Both the position numbers and the translations under genes were made by a program. Shown piece by piece: positions 26,401-34,380 of a stretch of DNA of 64,000 nt. Below the pieces are notes generated by a model. The model was not told where the DNA came from. It saw only the letters and a list, made by a program, of their open reading frames with translations, and made no database searches. Source of the stretch: Acanthaster planci (lineage: Eukaryota > Echinodermata > Asteroidea > Valvatida > Acanthasteridae); the NCBI RefSeq assembly GCF_001949145.1, contig NW_019091627.1, forward strand, positions 256,301-320,300, written 5' to 3'. Every line of letters starts with the position of its first letter. Positions within the stretch are counted from its first letter, which is position 1.

Positions 26401-28959
26401 AGTTCAATAGATTTCTCGTATAGGATGCCTTCTTCGTGGGAAAATTACGACTGCGTACTCTGTAAGGTTCGTGTACGCGCAGTGTGGAAATTTTCTTCAA
26501 AGGCGCGTGCGGTGATCTAAGTATCGTCGAAATGCGATGCAGCAGATGCAATTCACGAAACTTTTGGCGTCTAAAATCACGATGTAAGCAGTTACCGTTG
26601 GGAAAAAACGTCGCTCGAGCGAAAAATGCATTAAAATGACAATGTTAACTTTATTTTTTGAAGTGTAGATTTTTCTTGCGTAGCTTTCCGATTTAGATAC
26701 CCCCTCCCTCACTTTCTTACCGTTACTGTTTTCACGTATAGGGTCTTGTCCCTCTGCGATGGATGGCGTTGGAGTCGGTCCTTTATGACGTGTACACAAC
26801 AGAGAGTGACGTGTGGTCTTTTGGGGTTCTTCTCTGGGAAATAGTTACACTTGGTATAAGAATATATTCGTTAAAATCTACACTACTCTCTAAATCCAAA
26901 AGAGTGAAACTAAGGACAAGACGATTTAGAGTGAAAATCACTCTCAATTTAGATTGAAATACTGTGACAAAATAATCACTTCAGTTGGAGCTCGAGTGAA
27001 AACTCGATCTCTTCGCTTGCAGAAATTTCACTATAAAACGTCCGGTCCCAAGCTTCCGACTGCTGGATTGAAGTTTCACTCGAAGAGATTGAGTTCAAAC
27101 TCTTTGGGTATTCAGAGAATTATACGGACGACCTGGATGTTAGTCTTTTTCTTGAATTTTATTTCCATTTGCTGTGGTATTTGGAGCCAACCGGCCTACA
27201 ATGAGACATCTTATAAGGTCTCATACTTTGGCCTGGAAAAAAACCTGTGGGTATAAAAGCGCTCGACCTTTCAACCAATTTGCTGTAGTTGCATAGGAGA
27301 ATCTGATTAAAAATCATACGTGCGTTTATGAACTCAATGAAAGAAGCATTGGTTTGGAGTCGCTATAATCCTTGTTGATTTTCTACAATTTGGGGGACAT
27401 TTGCCAAGCTTTCTCTTCCAACTTTGCAAATCGTTTGTAGGCGCCCAACCATACCCAGCCATGAGTGCTAAGAAGGTGGCAAGAAAGGTAAAGTCAGGAT
27501 ACCGGATGCCTCGGCCTGGCCATTGTCACTTGCAGCTGTAAGTTACCAGATCATCACTTACGAAGCATTTTAGAGCATTGGGACCCTCAAAAGTCAACGT
27601 GCTACAAGGAATACATTTGGCATATTAATTGCATAAAGATACAACCACACATTTGCTCAATGACATATTCATTGTAATTAAAGCCAACAGTAAAAAGAGA
27701 TGTTTGAGGTACAAAGGTACCAACTTGTATTTTAAGTATTTTCAAGGCTGTAACAAAGCGCCTTTCTTTTATGATTCCTTCTTGCCCAAACTGGCACAAG
27801 ATCCCCCCCCTATAATTTGTAGATATATCTTCAACGTCAAGACAGAAATACGTACGTTCTGTGTCAAAATAATGGTTATAAGTCTGTTTTTGTTTTACTT
27901 GAGTGTCCTGAAGTGGGATTATTTCTCTAACCTTTCGCCATTTAGTTATCAACTGATGCTGGACTGCTGGGCTAAGAATCCATCAGCTCGACCTAATTTT
28001 TCGACAGTCAGTGGAAAACTTGGAGGGCTGCAGGAGAAGGCCTACGTGAGTAGGATGGAAAACAGTAGCCTCACACTCTCCTGAACAGTGGCGTAAATTT
28101 GTGCCCGAAATTGGGGAGAGGGAAAAGGTGGAGGTTGACTTACCCGGCCATGAAAACTTGAAAAGGCGGGGCATGGGACACCATCTTACTCTATATAGAG
28201 GAAGCTATTCATGCTATTGATTTACATCTGTGATATTCAGAATGGCGAATTAATGGCTTTTAATTGAATTCCCGTTTTTGAATGACATTGAAATCATTTT
28301 AATCGTTGGAAGTGAAAGAAATTCTTCACAATCCGTTTCAACTTCTTGCTCACAGCAAAAGATGGGGGGGGTGATTTCAGTAGCCCCCCACCACCTCAAA
28401 AAGAGGGGAATATACTCTCACCCCCCGGGAGATTTACGCCCTTACTCAAAGTATTTTGAGGTTGTCGCCTAGCTACCGTTATGCTTACACACCACGTGAA
28501 CGAGAGGTACCAAACATGTTGTCAATGGCACCAAAAGAAGGGCATTTCTACCATCAATGCTTACTGTAAAAGAAGCTTTCTAAGCACTTTTTGTGCCCAT
28601 TGTTGGCCAAGGTTTATTGTCGACATGTCAAGATGTCTGTCTGTCAGTCTGTAATTGGGCGGCTGTGGAGCTGTCGCCTACAATTTTCCTCCACATCCTG
28701 TGCTGGCTTTACTAGTTCGTCTGGCCCAAGCATTGTACATTTTAATTTTCACGTCATAAAAACTCCTTAGCGAATCAGTTAGCCTCAATGATGTTGCTGG
28801 GAATACAGAATTTACTTTAATCTGGTTTAGGGTTTTTATCTAACGTTGGTTTTTGTGTCTCCCTTTTTACTGTAGCAATATATATCGTTGGAAGCCTACC
28901 AGAGACACCTCTATAAGGCGCAGGTTGCAGGCTGCTCGGACTGTGAAAAAATCTACTAA
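2124..28959 (+). CDS. Gene A: CUB/MAM/Ig/FN3 receptor with divergent tyrosine-kinase domain (5' partial)
   Basis: Single-pass receptor-kinase-like protein; 32 exons join into one frame of 1999 codons plus stop. Exons: 2124-2459, 2616-2756, 4319-4471, 4927-5136, 5826-6140, 7532-7846, 8191-8331, 8781-8933, 10921-11130, 11613-11930, 12383-12715, 12839-12979, 13238-13390, 14594-14806, 15970-16299, 16826-17155, 17804-18106, 18923-19207, 19537-19836, 20146-20268, 20706-20730, 21729-21790, 22416-22471, 23222-23246, 23612-23824, 24111-24221, 25360-25550, 25920-26042, 26742-26853, 27441-27537, 27946-28045, 28876-28959. Domain order: CUB, three MAM-Ig-Ig units, two Ig, FN3, transmembrane helix, kinase, short tail. 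All ectodomain introns are phase 1. The signal-peptide exon was not found, so the start is open. The small exons 22416-22471 and 23222-23246 are the least certain. The extracellular part presumably binds an unknown ligand. The kinase lacks several catalytic residues and may act as a pseudokinase scaffold; this is inference. A tandem paralogue, gene B, lies 5.4 kb downstream. Confidence 0.85.
2616..5136 (+). other. Gene A MAM domain 1 (three exons)
   Basis: Exons 2616-2756, 4319-4471 and 4927-5136 (141, 153 and 210 nt), all phase 1-1. They encode the MAM hallmarks in order: [31 protein letters not shown], then [27 protein letters not shown] and a terminal [11 protein letters not shown] is an adhesive extracellular domain found in receptor tyrosine phosphatases, meprins, neuropilins and ALK-type receptors. 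The same three-exon structure is reused for MAM 2 and MAM 3. Confidence 0.9.
2757..4318. other. Large intron inside MAM 1 of gene A
   Basis: About 1.56 kb, AT-rich. It contains three scattered copies of a TATCGGCC motif around 3540-3610 and a short G-run at 3791. A 48-codon + strand frame at 3629-3775 is too short and unsupported by homology to call. Nothing else recognisable. Confidence 0.5.
5826..7846 (+). other. Gene A Ig domains 1 and 2 (types a and b)
   Basis: Two single-exon Ig-like domains, 5826-6140 and 7532-7846, 315 nt each and phase 1-1. Type a has the core [17 protein letters not shown] with the second cysteine in VLQCLAVD. Type b begins with a [11 protein letters not shown] segment and has [16 protein letters not shown] and EVKCVV. 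Both have the paired cysteines and core tryptophan of an Ig fold but lack the DxGxYxC signature of I-set domains. The a-b pair recurs after each MAM domain and, without MAM, in gene B. Confidence 0.85.
6141..7531. other. Intron between the first a-type and b-type Ig exons
   Basis: About 1.39 kb of AT-rich intron. Around 7170-7240 a segment (GTGAAAACGAATC, GAGCCACTTTTTCAG) has a weak counterpart near 44690-44740 in gene B, so it may be an old dispersed repeat. No exon or transposon ORF seen. Confidence 0.4.
8191..11130 (+). other. Gene A MAM domain 2 (three exons)
   Basis: Exons 8191-8331, 8781-8933 and 10921-11130 have exactly the same lengths as in MAM 1 (141, 153, 210 nt) and the same motifs ([42 protein letters not shown]). 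The first exon has an unusual property: an ATG at 8154, in frame with it, gives a hydrophobic leader that overlaps the pyrimidine tract and acceptor (see findings). The intron before the third exon holds a Penelope-like remnant. Confidence 0.9.
9520..10620 (-). mobile_element. Degenerate Penelope-like retroelement in intron
   Basis: Read on the minus strand, this part of the MAM 2 intron carries broken reverse-transcriptase motifs in the order expected for Penelope-like elements. They are RLPLSPV near 10544-10530, the catalytic-motif equivalent YINDTFMVW near 10471-10445 (YVDDTF in intact copies, so the first Asp is lost), [15 protein letters not shown] about 100 bases on, TDQYFH, and GIIIFP near 10091-10075. 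Motifs fall in different frames with stops between them, so the copy is dead. Both boundaries are approximate. Identification is by motif pattern; a translated search against PLE sequences would settle it. Confidence 0.55.
11613..12715 (+). other. Gene A Ig domains 3 and 4 (types a and b)
   Basis: Exons 11613-11930 (318 nt) and 12383-12715 (333 nt), phase 1-1. The a-type exon shows [17 protein letters not shown] and MLLCKAVD. The b-type exon shows [27 protein letters not shown] and DVKCVAA. The b-type exon ends in frame at AAAAA|GCAAGT, so the following intron appears to use a GC rather than GT donor. Confidence 0.85.
12839..14806 (+). other. Gene A MAM domain 3 (three exons)
   Basis: Exons 12839-12979 (141), 13238-13390 (153) and 14594-14806 (213 nt), phase 1-1. 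Motifs: [40 protein letters not shown] and SDMAIDDV. It is the most divergent of the three MAM copies, but cysteine and tryptophan positions are kept. The 1.2-kb intron between its second and third exons (13391-14593) is AT-rich with no recognised element. Confidence 0.9.
14807..15969. other. Intron between MAM 3 and the next Ig exon
   Basis: About 1.16 kb. It contains an uninterrupted A-run of about 23 bases at 15393-15415. I found no coding sequence upstream of the A-run that would mark a processed retrocopy. Confidence 0.5.
15970..17155 (+). other. Gene A Ig domains 5 and 6 (types a and b)
   Basis: Exons 15970-16299 and 16826-17155, 330 nt each, phase 1-1. The a-type copy ([35 protein letters not shown]) resembles the a-type domains of gene B (GLLTSTS...) more closely than its own gene A siblings do. 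The b-type copy ([20 protein letters not shown], then [19 protein letters not shown]) likewise matches gene B's b-type consensus. This unit may be the closest to the ancestor shared with gene B. Confidence 0.85.
17804..19207 (+). other. Gene A Ig domains 7 and 8 (types c and e)
   Basis: Exon 17804-18106 encodes a type c Ig starting [10 protein letters not shown], with WILVWSIG and [11 protein letters not shown]; its partner in gene B is 43347-43652. Exon 18923-19207 encodes a classical I-set-like type e domain: [34 protein letters not shown], then [17 protein letters not shown]. In gene B a d-type exon lies between c and e and an f-type exon follows e. Neither is visible in the corresponding gene A introns (18107-18922 and 19208-19536). 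Confidence 0.85.
19537..19836 (+). other. Gene A fibronectin type III domain
   Basis: Single 300-nt phase 1-1 exon. FN3 hallmarks: PPVDVTI at the start, [47 protein letters not shown]. It is the membrane-proximal domain. The three FN3 exons of gene B have the same layout ([29 protein letters not shown]). Confidence 0.9.
20146..23246 (+). other. Gene A transmembrane helix and juxtamembrane exons
   Basis: Exon 20146-20268 encodes a short extracellular stub, a hydrophobic helix ([20 protein letters not shown]) and a basic stop-transfer stretch (KRSIKTPRK). It is followed by a 25-nt micro-exon (20706-20730, NRKWVTK), then 21729-21790 (ending GENYENV), 22416-22471 (AYVNPWG) and 23222-23246. Phases run 1, 2, 1, 0, 1. 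YENV and YVNP fit the pYxN pattern recognised by Grb2-type SH2 domains; whether they are phosphorylated is inference. The 25-nt exon has a same-size, same-phase partner in gene B at 55111-55135, which supports it. Confidence 0.75.
21021..21240. repeat. MITE-like foldback element in intron
   Basis: Two arms of about 60 bp, near 21021-21082 and 21179-21240, are imperfect inverted repeats. Both contain TACCTCGTGATTC in opposite orientation next to GGCAAGCTT, and the outer ends share TTGAATTC. The roughly 95-bp centre is unique and has no ORF. It sits in the intron between two juxtamembrane exons of gene A. The family is unknown. Confidence 0.65.
23612..28045 (+). other. Gene A tyrosine-kinase domain with altered catalytic motifs
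   Basis: Exons 23612-23824, 24111-24221, 25360-25550, 25920-26042, 26742-26853, 27441-27537 and 27946-28045 rebuild a receptor-tyrosine-kinase fold. The glycine loop is [12 protein letters not shown] (one of three glycines kept). The ATP-lysine VAVKTVK and the helix-C glutamate in LMQELNAKK are present. The hinge is [11 protein letters not shown] and a kinase insert follows. The catalytic loop is LHKDLAARN (HKD for HRD, Asp kept). The metal-binding motif is KLSNFGFA, so DFG has become NFG. The activation loop up to PLRWMALES has no tyrosine. C-lobe motifs are intact: [41 protein letters not shown]. The fold is clear. Loss of the metal-binding Asp and of autophosphorylation sites suggests weak or no catalysis, which is inference. 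Confidence 0.85.
24222..25359. other. Intron within kinase N-lobe
   Basis: About 1.14 kb. It contains a short direct repeat, AACATTATTGGTGGTA twice at about 24768-24801. No other structure recognised. Confidence 0.4.
28876..28959 (+). other. Gene A terminal exon and stop
   Basis: Follows a TTTTTACTGTAG acceptor in phase 0 and encodes 27 residues ([12 protein letters not shown]...CEKIY) ending at TAA 28957-28959. The short tail has four tyrosines, one of them the final residue. The kinase domain itself ends in the previous exon. Confidence 0.7.
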
Positions 28960-29055
28960 GCCCTGATGTGTTTGCAGTTTTCCAATTATTCATCTTTTAA
29001 AATCTTGCAATCATGAAATATCTTTTATTATTTTTTGACTCCTGCTTCATGAGAA

Positions 29056-29154
29056 AATAAAGTCAAAACTGTCGATAAGTCAATGAATGCACTCTAGTAA
29101 TAACTGCTTTGTTATCAGATAATTTTTATAGCACTTGTTTCGATGCTTAATAAA
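29056..29154 (+). promoter_or_regulatory. Polyadenylation signals of gene A
   Basis: AATAAA at 29056-29061 and again at 29149-29154, about 100 and 190 bases after the stop codon. Either could direct 3' end formation of the gene A transcript. Confidence 0.55.
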
Positions 29155-29159
29155 ACGTG

Positions 29160-30429
29160 ATGCATTTTTGTTGTATTTTAACTATTTTTCCATCTTATTC
29201 TGACAAAGAGAATCGATCCGTTCAACTCCTATCAGATTATAAGGAAGTAGCTTTGAAGGAAACAGATTCAAGTGCGGAAGTTACATTCTGAGTTTCATAT
29301 GGCCGTTCAATTGTAAAGGCTTACTTTACTTGGAAAGGTATACTTTGTTTCCTTAAAACGTTATAGGATTTCCCAAAAACTAAAGGGGTGGCCTGTAAAT
29401 CATAGCCACAGTTCGGCAAGGATTACTCGCAACTTAGCTTACAAAATAAAGCGAGATGATCCACTTTCCTATGCTAACGAATGTGGTGTTGCTGTCCAAG
29501 GAAATTCACCCTGTCTTTTGTGTTATGTCTGTGAATTATGACACAATGCTTTAGTTTTATTTTTGCTTTTTATTACTTTTTTAAAGAATATCACGCAGTT
29601 ATCTTTCGGGACATGAATTAATTAAAATTTGCTTATTTGGCCAAAATAGTTTTATTTGAATTCGGATCGATGAATCCAGATGACAGCAGCGAGCCTCTGA
29701 CATACATGAAATCAATGCTGTTATATTGTAGGAAGTTTGCTGTTGAGTAAACACGGCCAAGTAGTTTTACGAGTTGCCACATTTGAATGTTGTGATGTTC
29801 TCTGCATATATCAATATTTAATCAGAAAAACCGGGTAATCCATCGAGTTTTGTAAAAGATGCATGACTCAGGATCTCTGGGAAAAATAGGGGTGATTATT
29901 TTCCCAAGGTAAACTATTGGGAAACTTGAAGGTAAAAATGAATTTTAAATTGGTAAAAATCATGTCTTGTTGATTACATCGTATTTTTACACAGAGGATT
30001 AAATCAACCCAGGCTAGAGTTGGCTGTAAAAACAAACTACACACTCGTAATCATCGCGATTTGATGTAACCAAGGGCTTTAATAGATACAACTTACGGTT
30101 TGAAATCTTATACGATCTCTTTCAAAATACATTCGAAGTGTATATCAAGTTTGATGCAAATGTTTGTGGGGGGTTGAAGGTTTGTACAGATTACACTGAT
30201 TTGATATGATATTACCCGAGGCTTAAGTTTAAAAAGAATACAAATCTTATACGCTAACTTTTAAAATATGTTCGAAGCGTATATACAGTCTGATGCAAAG
30301 TTAAAAAAGAACTGATCTGTTTTGCACATTATTTACACTTTTATACCTGTAATGTTAAGGTAAAGTCATCGATGGGTCCTTTGACTTAGCAATTGCTGAG
30401 GAGACAAAAATCGACAGTTTTAATTATCT
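29160..30429. other. Intergenic DNA after gene A
   Basis: AT-rich, no gene seen. An imperfect direct duplication occurs: a block around 30061-30165 (TTCGAAGTGTATATCAAG, GATGCAAATG) is echoed around 30203-30300 (TTCGAAGCGTATATACAG, GATGCAAAG). The copies are diverged, so the duplication is old. Confidence 0.4.
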
Positions 30430-31245
30430 TAGGCCCCCTAAAAGGTCGAACTTCTGCCTTGTCTAATTCAATGAATTGTGATCGTCATAAAAGCGGCAGA
30501 AGTTCGGCAGTTGCTTCAAACGCCGGTTTCCTGTTGATTTTAATGCAAAATTACAACATGGCAGACCAAGAAAGAATCGTGTTGTGACATATTCTCATTG
30601 CGAGAGGAAGAGGCATTCTCTTGCAATAATCAGTACTACTCAATGTTATTGCAGCAAGAAGAGTTCCTCTTCGTATGCTTACTTGTCCTGCTACTCCTCT
30701 TTTCCAGGGAAAATGTTACAAGACCCCGGTCTTGTCGATGGTTGATCAAGAAAATAGGTTGGCTAGAATTGATGCTGAATACAAACTCTGAGAAAAGTTT
30801 CAAAAGGGCATTTTGTGTTTCAAAAGGAACCTTTGAATTCATCCGTTCACACATAAAACATGAATTGGAGCGGACCACAGTGACAGAAATCCCCATATCC
30901 CCAAGGCATAGGAATGTGTCTTTAGAGTCTAGCTAGAGGTGACTCCACATGTACATGTCCGTGGGCCCTGCCATCTTGTTTTAACGCCAAAACGAAAACA
31001 GCTGTTTTGGGCGCATGTGCATTTTAAAATGGCCCTGACGATGTAGATTGAACTAGACACGGCAGAAATTCGACGTTTGAAGCCGTACCGCTTTTCAGCC
31101 GTTAAAAGCGGTACTACCTGTCGAACTTTCGGCAGAAAGCCGGCAGTTGCTTCAAACGTCGAATTTTTGCCGTGCCTAATTCAAATGTTGGTCATTATGT
31201 GAATTAGACACGACAGAAATTCGACGTTTGAAGCTGGCCGTATAT
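30430..31245 (+). mobile_element. PIF/Harbinger-like transposon fragment with foldback flanks
   Basis: A frame at 30598-30936 ends in a segment (TRPRSCRWLIKKIGWLEL, then SFKRAFCVSKGTFEFI, then HELERTTVTEIPISPRHR). It matches the N-terminal part of DDE_Tnp_4/HARBI1-type transposases: W-L-x-M, F+..F.+S+.TF..I, and T..+..IS...R. The DDE catalytic part is missing. Left of it (30433-30532) and right of it (about 31049-31183) lie related sequences containing GGCAG, TTCGGCAG and GTTGCTTCAAACG. The right flank is itself an inverted repeat (GCAGAAATTCGACGTTTGAAG against CTTCAAACGTCGAATTTTTGC), and another direct copy starts at 31201. Limits are approximate. It is a truncated, inactive copy. Confidence 0.55.
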
Positions 31246-34200
31246 GTGCATTGTCGGAAAGCGAATCGGTATGTTTTAATAGCAGAAATATCGTAACACG
31301 TATAGAGTTATGCATGCGAGTATACATATCCAGTTTAAAATATTTTGTAGTTTAAGCTTTAGAAACAACCATGTCATTGTTTGTAAGAAAAAGTATTTGA
31401 ATTCGATCAATACGTTGGGTATTGAACAGTGTTTCAGTTTTTATGTAGTGTCTTCTACAATGATTCAGGAACAAAAGTTCAAATGCTTTATTCATCAAAC
31501 TTCCACAATGTTCTCCACAACCAGAATTATTTTGCTAAATGTGTTTTGATAAACTGACAAAGGCACATGGTTTAGCGGTTCTACTTAGTCTAAAACAAAT
31601 CAAGGTAAATTTTGTTAACTGATTAATTTAACGACTAGAGGATATCAACTAATAATTCAACATTCCTTCAGCTGAATGAAATCTACAATAATTGTACAAA
31701 AAACGAGGAAGGGATTGGAAGATTATTTCACGGAATAATTGTTGTTTTTTAGAAAGTGCACTAGGCAGCTGCTTGTTATTTCGTTGTGAAATTAGACACC
31801 AGAACAATTGCACTATTTTGTAATATTAATCCAACCAGTCCGAGCTTTCGTTTTGTGTTGCACGTTTTGGCTTCCTCGTGCAATACTCAAATTTACAAAT
31901 TGTTCAAACAGGCAAAGACAAACAAGATATCGTCCGGATGTAACAGCAGAACTCATGCATGGGCCTCTGCCAAACACTTAATTCGAGGTGCTCTGTGTTT
32001 TGATTAGTGTCGTATAGTTAATTATTTTCAACCCTCTTAGTCTCCACCATAAAACAAAGGCATTTAATGCATAATGTTCAATCAAGATATTCCGAGTTTC
32101 TGTGTATGTTTATGAAAACTGAGTAGAGCATTGTGCAAAATAAGTATTCCTTCGTAGTGTTGACATTTCTAAATATCAGTTGGCAATTGCCAAAGGAACT
32201 TGTTAACAGCTTCCTTCCTTAGGAAATTTTGTGATTGGAACACCAGGCTCTCACACTTAACATTTCCAAAGACCATCAAAGGGCAATAGAGATCTAGATG
32301 TAAAAAAAACAGAACTAAAAAATAGGAAAATAACGAAAGAAATGATAATAAAGGGACCAAGAGGGTAAAGAACTCGAAATGTTTGACAAAATCTAAAAAA
32401 TGACTCCCTCCTTCTGTGTGAGAAGTTTATCATGATTTCGCTGATGATCAATTTACGATTTTTAAGAAGTATGTGTAAATCAGTTCATGAAAGATGGAGT
32501 TTTGTTTTTTACCATTTTCCATACAGTTTCGTTGTCTCCTCCAACTCTTCTTACTGTTTGATTCTTAATATTTTCATTTATGCAAAAACTTGGGGGTGGG
32601 GGTCCTCCGTGGCCATGTCAAAATGTTTCAATCTAACTACGCCACAGCTCCGTGTTCAAAAGACAAAAATACATAAAATACAGCACCGGTGGTAACACTA
32701 GTACATGCACATTCGCTGTTGGGCCTAAGAGCTCAGTTGGGGATCCTGCAAGCAGATTTCACATATAGTTATCCAAATACGAGAAATATCAATTTCCCTT
32801 ACGATTTCCTTCCTTGAGCAATTCTCAACTTTGGCGAGTGCACTCGGTTGATAAGAATGACTCTGGGAGTACCGCAGCGGATGATCCTTCAGTTTTAGGC
32901 TGTATCCAGTATTAAGGCAAGGTCTCAGTGTTGGCAGAGCGTTTCCACGTATTTCCAGTGGGATGAAGACCTAGACAAAGCTCTAGACAATGGAATCGGG
33001 CGCAGCCTAACTAATGACTTTGCGTTCATTAATATCTCACCGTTCTGGCGCTACAGGGCGTGTCGTCAAGTCACACTATTTCGGCTGGTGTTTTACCTAT
33101 ATCCTGTGCCACAATATGCATGGCAGATTTGGGGTCAGGATGGCGGGAACTGATCGACTGTCCTCCGTGTACCTTGTTAATGCAATCTTTCTTATTTAAT
33201 AAGGCTAATCTGACAAAGACTGACTAATCCTCACAAAGCTAAAGAAATTAAAAAAAAGGTAGAAGGATCCAACGCCTCAGTGATCACTCACAGCAACAGC
33301 ACAGTTGGATCGCATCAGTCCTGAAGACAGACAGACAGAGCACTCGCTGTCTGAACGTCGGGTAACCGGTTCTTTTCAGAACCACATCTACTCAAAAGAG
33401 ATATTTTTCACATGGTGTATCCGCAAACCCTCTATCCTATCGTATTCCACAAACCTTCAAGAGCTACTTGGATGCTTACAATACTTGTTGAATTCAGCTT
33501 CAGGCTCTTGACAGCTTAGAACTTGAAAAGTGTTGAAAGTAGCCTGCATAGACGCTGGGAAAGACTTAAATAAGAGCACCCAGGCGGAGGGGAAACAAGC
33601 CATGCCCACCCTACCCCCCGTTAAATATTACCATTTCAAAATAATTCAAAAGAGAGAAAGAGAGCAAGTAGAAGGAGCGATGGGCGGCTTCCCCATAAAG
33701 TCTGCAATAAGCCCTTAACTTACTCTCACCACTAAAAATGGCCATGAAGGGTTACATTAAAAGTCCACTTTTGCCCCTTCTCCCCTACAAAAACAATTTT
33801 GCCCCTACTTTACTAAAACAAGCCCCCCCAAAATAGGATTTGAGATCTGTCCTTAGGCCTAAATAATCTGTCTAGATGTATTGTTCAGAAAAAGTGTTTC
33901 GGTCTGCAATGGTTCAAGCTTCTTCTAAACAACAGAGCTCGGCTTACAAACTGCGTCGCCAATCACTTAAAATTTTCTTACACGAGCATGAACTGCAGGT
34001 TTTAAGTTTTTCACTCCGTTCTAGCTCATGCCACGAACGCGCGATGAAAAGCTAAAATCAGCACGGCTCCTTTTTGAAGCTGCCAATTATTGACTTTATT
34101 CATTCCCTACCAGGTCATGTGTTCTTTCTAAATGCAACCAAGTAATTCGGACACGGCCTTACTATGATAAGAAAGGAAGCTTCCCCAAATTGGGTCACGT

Positions 34201-34259
34201 GTCCGAATGGTCGGGTATTTCCTGCAAAGTGCAAATATTACTCTTCGAGAAAACGTTGA
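31246..34259. other. Intergenic DNA upstream of gene B
   Basis: About 3 kb, largely AT-rich with only short unsupported reading frames. The recognisable features are the histone-type stem-loop at 33368 and, from about 34150, elements of the gene B promoter. I see no histone or other coding sequence before the stem-loop. Confidence 0.45.
33368..33404 (+). promoter_or_regulatory. Histone-type 3' stem-loop motif with purine-rich downstream element (copy 2)
   Basis: GGTTCTTTTCAGAACCAC at 33368-33385 forms a perfect 6-bp stem (GGTTCT/AGAACC) around a TTTC tetraloop, followed by ACCAC-type flank. This is the form of the histone mRNA 3' stem-loop, with a compensating base-pair change relative to the usual GGCTCT/AGAGCC. 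CAAAAGAGATAT follows 7 bases later, like the U7-binding histone downstream element. No histone ORF lies upstream. A near copy precedes the first visible exon of gene A (1929). Confidence 0.5.
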
Positions 34260-34266
34260 TATAAAA
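34150..34266 (+). promoter_or_regulatory. Promoter of gene B with TATA box
   Basis: TATAAAA at 34260-34266 lies 54 bases before the ATG at 34320, leaving room for a start site near 34290 and a 5' UTR of about 30 nt. Upstream, ATTCGGACAC near 34147 and its inverse GTGTCCGAAT near 34200 form a spaced inverted repeat. The second arm is joined to a CACGTG E-box core. No TATA box of this quality precedes any visible exon of gene A. Confidence 0.55.
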
Positions 34267-34319
34267 GCCATCTCGAGGATCTGCGGAACAGTTTACAGCC
34301 TACCCTACCCAATAACGGG

Positions 34320-34380
34320 ATGGAAGTGCCAAATCCACTGCGCTGCATCGTGCTCTTAATACCGCTGTGGTGGATCCAGG
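34320..34380 (+). other. Gene B first coding exon: signal peptide
   Basis: ATG at 34320 opens MEVPNPLRCIVLLIPLWWIQ, a short n-region followed by a hydrophobic core typical of a secretory signal. The exon ends CAGG|GTAAGG in phase 1, matching the phase-1 CUB exon. The start is chosen because of the TATA box 54 bases upstream and the signal peptide. Confidence 0.8.

Noticed and set aside
26860-27120. Repeated GAGTGAAA / TTTCACTC words in the intron after the [12 protein letters not shown] exon
   Set aside because: Suggests an inverted repeat, but I could not align two convincing arms by eye.
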